Assembly: GCA_015523575.1 (NCBI GenBank)
Contig: WAJZ01000006.1
Coordinates: forward strand, 1-6,312
Direction of reading: 5' to 3'
Source of the DNA: Candidatus Hestiella acidicharens
GTDB lineage: Archaea; Thermoproteota; Thermoprotei_A; Sulfolobales; Acidilobaceae
DNA length: 6,312 nt
The first letter of the stretch is position 1, and each line of letters starts with the position of its first letter. The notes beneath the pieces were generated by a model. That model searched no databases. It was not told where the DNA came from and saw only the letters and a program-made list of their open reading frames with translations. A program made the translations under genes and the position numbers. Of this stretch, positions 6,266 through 6,312 are shown in pieces.

Positions 6266-6277
6266 AAATCTTCACCT
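6232..6277 (-). repeat. 14-bp direct repeat at the tbp start
   Basis: On the minus strand AGGTGAAGATTTTT occurs at 6264-6277, covering the Shine-Dalgarno and first two bases of the TTG start, and again at 6232-6245 inside the gene, 32 bp apart. In the inner copy the base completing the start codon differs (TTC, not TTG), and the offset is not a multiple of three, so the inner copy cannot initiate the TBP frame. Confidence 0.7.
6272..6277 (-). promoter_or_regulatory. Shine-Dalgarno deciding the TTG start of tbp
   Basis: AGGTGA on the minus strand lies six bases before the TTG at 6265, ideal spacing for initiation. It supports the TTG start. The nearest upstream TATA-like sequences (GTATATTAG at 6291-6299 and TATAC near 6303-6308, minus strand) would give only a very short leader, and the rest of the promoter is cut off by the window end. 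Confidence 0.6.
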
Positions 6278-6312
6278 GCTTTTAAACCCACTAATATACT
6301 CCTGTATAGAAA

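Overview
The window looks like chromosomal DNA from an archaeon, probably a thermophilic member of the Thermoproteota/TACK group. The strongest evidence is a complete TATA-binding protein at the right end whose two repeats closely resemble crenarchaeal (Sulfolobus-type) TBP. Supporting signs are archaeal-type TATA boxes, Shine-Dalgarno motifs resembling GGAGGTGAT, heavy use of AGG/AGA and ATA codons, TTG start codons, a Pyrococcus-type dolichol-phosphate sugar synthase and an archaeal PdeM/SbcD-related phosphoesterase. The species cannot be named from this sequence.

Left part (1-1974, + strand): a two-gene operon. The first gene is a DAO-type FAD-dependent oxidoreductase whose N-terminus, including the FAD-binding glycine motif, lies outside the window. 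It overlaps by ATGA a double-domain GlcG/HbpS-like protein. Pairing a flavin oxidoreductase with a GlcG-type protein recalls bacterial glycolate-oxidase (glc) operons.

Middle (1975-4619): a 278-bp spacer holds a possible decayed MerR-like helix-turn-helix remnant and a perfect 16-bp palindrome. It is followed by a TTG-initiated permease of the ArsB/NhaD/YbiR ion-transporter superfamily. Facing it, with only 6 bp between the stop codons, is a dolichol-phosphate mannose synthase-like GT2 enzyme with a C-terminal GtrA-like membrane domain.

Right part (4620-6312): a 277-bp divergent spacer serves the glycosyltransferase (-) and a metallophosphoesterase (+). Its right half has an unusually ordered promoter: a 10-bp inverted repeat abutting a strong TATA box, and a 12-bp direct repeat on either side of that box. 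The phosphoesterase converges on the TBP gene with 4 bp between stop codons. The TBP gene starts at TTG, and its Shine-Dalgarno region is duplicated just inside the gene.

I see no CRISPR array, insertion sequence, tRNA or rRNA. Apart from the first two genes, the genes do not form an obvious common pathway. No convincing new multi-gene system is visible. The most interesting points are the MerR-like remnant beside the permease, the structured phosphoesterase promoter, the duplicated TBP start region and the oxidoreductase/GlcG pair.
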